A DNA stretch of 7,898 nucleotides from an uncultured Bacteroidota bacterium (GTDB lineage: Bacteria > Bacteroidota > Bacteroidia > UKL13-3): positions 1 to 7,898 of the forward strand of contig CAISTO010000431.1 of NCBI GenBank assembly GCA_903888395.1, written 5' to 3'. The position numbers were made by a program, and so were the translations under genes. Of the stretch, positions 6,456 through 7,898 are shown in pieces. The notes below the pieces were generated by a model, which worked only from the letters and a program-made list of their open reading frames with translations, made no database searches and had not been told where the DNA came from. Numbering within the stretch: the first letter of the stretch is position 1; each line of letters starts with the position of its first letter.

Positions 6456-7473
6456 ATTTTATTTGCTTTAGTACATTTTTTGCTAAAAGCCACCTCCCAT
6501 TTTGGTTGTAATGTTCTGTTGTCCAGTTCTGATCAATAAAATCTTTACCGTTTACTAATTCAAAACTATTAACCACAATTGCACCTTTTCTGGAATATCT
6601 ATCAATCAATAGTTGTTTGTTTTCTTGCATAATATGATGCAATTCTTTTCCAACCAAACTATCTGCATATTGAATATTTTCAGCTAACAAATGGAAAATA
6701 AGTTTTAATTTTTTTTGCTTTGCTACAGTTACAATTTCATCAAAGTCTTTTATTCTAGGATTATTTAAAGTATCAATTGTAAATGCATATGTTTTTATAT
6801 AATGACAAGCTAAAGTAATTTTTGGAATATCCCAATCACCATTAGGTAAAAGATAAGTTCCATTTCCCATGGCATTATCCCATTGACGAATCGTTTTATA
6901 AGGAAATTCTTCAGGCACATTTAATTTACTTTTAGACCAATTTTGTTCATTTAAATAATCTCTAAATTGAACAGATTTATTATCAAATGCGTTAAAGGTT
7001 AGTTTTATTCGTTTAAAAATTGGAGGCATGCTTTCATACATGACATTTGATTGCGATAAATTTGTTTCCAATTTTGAATTGATCCATGGTGAGCCAAAAG
7101 AACGAGCATTTAAAGTAACCACTATGGTTTTAACTAAGGCATTTGAATTAATCTGTTTTATTAAATTTAAATATGTTTTGGCGTGAATGGCACCATGATC
7201 TACAGCATTTATTTTAAGAGGAGAAAGGGTGTCCATCATTTGAGAAATAGATAGCAAACAAGTGTCGGAATTGGCTGTAGTACCGTTACTAGATTCAGCA
7301 AAATACAAAACATCACTGTTAAATTGCAAACTATCTAATTTCAAAAGCATTTTTGCATCAAACAATTCTAAATCGTTTTTGTAAAAATACTTCGTATAAA
7401 TAATATTTGAAACATAAATGCTTATAGCTCCAATTACCAATGCGGCACAAAGTTTATAAAATAGTTTTTTCAT
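6454..7473 (-). CDS. Membrane-anchored SGNH/DltD-AlgJ-like protein, partner of MBOAT acyltransferase
   Basis: A 339-residue protein with one N-terminal membrane helix (about 8-26) and an extracytoplasmic domain. The visible order of motifs fits an SGNH-hydrolase-like fold. A strand leads into AESSN (59-63), where S61 would be the block I nucleophile, although the usual Gly-Asp is replaced by Ala-Glu. LNARSF (121-126) supplies a block III Asn (N122). The final block is TTEHYNQNGR (318-327) with H321 as catalytic His, preceded by E320 where Asp is usual two or three residues before the His. LLAENIQYADSLVGKEL (262-278) looks like a family signature I recall from Bacteroidota homologues. The start lies 2 nt after the stop of the MBOAT gene, so the pair is almost certainly translated from one message. 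By analogy with AlgI-AlgJ/AlgX and DltB-DltD, it probably receives or transfers acyl groups onto an exported glycan. The glycan is unknown. Confidence 0.72.
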   Translation of the reverse strand: MKKLFYKLCAALVIGAISIYVSNIIYTKYFYKNDLELFDAKMLLKLDSLQFNSDVLYFAESSNGTTANSDTCLLSISQMMDTLSPLKINAVDHGAIHAKTYLNLIKQINSNALVKTIVVTLNARSFGSPWINSKLETNLSQSNVMYESMPPIFKRIKLTFNAFDNKSVQFRDYLNEQNWSKSKLNVPEEFPYKTIRQWDNAMGNGTYLLPNGDWDIPKITLACHYIKTYAFTIDTLNNPRIKDFDEIVTVAKQKKLKLIFHLLAENIQYADSLVGKELHHIMQENKQLLIDRYSRKGAIVVNSFELVNGKDFIDQNWTTEHYNQNGRWLLAKNVLKQIK

Positions 7474-7475
7474 GC

Positions 7476-7898
7476 TTAAAATTGAAAATAAATGAATTGA
7501 TAACTTTGAATTCCACTAAACAAAAGCAAGCAAAAAGCTAATAAAATATAAACAGACCAACGAATGGTTATATTTTGATTTTGTATAAATTTATCGAAAC
7601 GAGATTTATAAATAGAGATCTCTAACAATATTAATACTACCAACATTGCTATAGTTTGGTAATTAAATATCAGTTCTTTTTTAGCATCAAAAGTATAAGT
7701 AAAACATTGCTTAAGCACTAAAATAGCTTTAACAAGATTTTCGGCTCTAAAAAACACCCAAATAAAAGTTACCAAAATAAAAGTAGCTATGGCTCCAAAA
7801 GTTAAAAAGATTTTGTTTTTAGCTAAGGTAACAGGAATTAAATTTGAAAAACCTTTTTCAATTAAATAAAACAAACCATGAAGAAAACCCCAGATAAT
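7476..7898 (-). CDS. MBOAT-family membrane-bound O-acyltransferase, C-terminal part (cut by window edge)
   Basis: The visible 140 residues are the C-terminal part of a polytopic inner-membrane acyltransferase of the AlgI/DltB type, which passes acyl groups (often acetyl) across the membrane for O-acylation of exported polysaccharides. The frame is open to the window end at 7898. The first residues read IIWGFLHGL, the MBOAT motif with the catalytic His encoded at 7880-7878. A second family landmark, FIWVFFRAENL, follows about 35 residues later, then further hydrophobic helices, and the protein ends in aromatic residues (FIYFQF), as in many Bacteroidota AlgI-like proteins. A TTG at 7874 could be mistaken for a start but lies inside the catalytic motif, so the true start is outside the window. 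The SGNH-like partner begins 2 nt after the stop. Confidence 0.9.
   Translation of the reverse strand: MIWGFLHGLFYLIEKGFSNLIPVTLAKNKIFLTFGAIATFILVTFIWVFFRAENLVKAILVLKQCFTYTFDAKKELIFNYQTIAMLVVLILLEISIYKSRFDKFIQNQNITIRWSVYILLAFCLLLFSGIQSYQFIYFQF

Noticed and set aside
6446..6463. An 8-bp inverted repeat at the end of the SGNH-like gene as a terminator.
   Set aside because: The stem is entirely A-T, short and has a 2-nt centre, which is expected by chance in such AT-rich DNA.
7872..7874. TTG as the start of the MBOAT gene.
   Set aside because: The frame continues upstream to the window edge and encodes the MBOAT motif with its catalytic His immediately before this codon, so the TTG is internal.

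Overview
The window is very AT-rich, with A-rich leaders, almost no Shine-Dalgarno sequences and a clear TAnnTTTG-type -7 promoter element. Together with the dxr-rseP gene pair and the style of the encoded proteins, this points to a member of the Bacteroidota. Class cannot be fixed from this sequence alone; Flavobacteriia-like and Chitinophagia/Sphingobacteriia-like are both possible.

Plus strand, 68-2661: two housekeeping genes in an order common in Bacteroidota. These are dxr (first committed step of the MEP isoprenoid pathway) and rseP (site-2 intramembrane zinc metalloprotease). A good Bacteroidota-type promoter sits between them, so rseP can be transcribed on its own.

Plus strand, 2769-6102: the most distinctive part. 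Two tandem paralogous genes, 16 bp apart, encode lipoproteins with the same layout: lipoprotein signal peptide, PEGA-like beta domain, hydrophobic stretch, lysine/glutamate-rich linker, an unrecognised conserved middle domain, and a C-terminal trypsin/HtrA-type serine protease domain without PDZ domains. Both copies have intact His-Asp-Ser triads. The last 194 residues differ at only two positions. A 271-nt core of the protease domain has only 3 nucleotide differences, whereas flanking parts differ at many silent sites, which suggests recent gene conversion. The second gene carries a perfect 14-bp hairpin within its signal-peptide codons. The operon ends at a perfect 23-bp palindrome that can act as a bidirectional terminator.

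Minus strand, 7898-6159: a convergent block made of the C-terminal part of an MBOAT O-acyltransferase (cut by the window edge, catalytic His visible), a membrane-anchored SGNH/DltD-like partner starting 2 nt after it, and a small acidic protein of unknown function. The first two look like an exported-glycan O-acylation pair: the MBOAT moves acyl groups across the inner membrane and the SGNH-like protein acts in the periplasm. No RNA genes, insertion sequences, CRISPR arrays or replication/attachment sites were seen.
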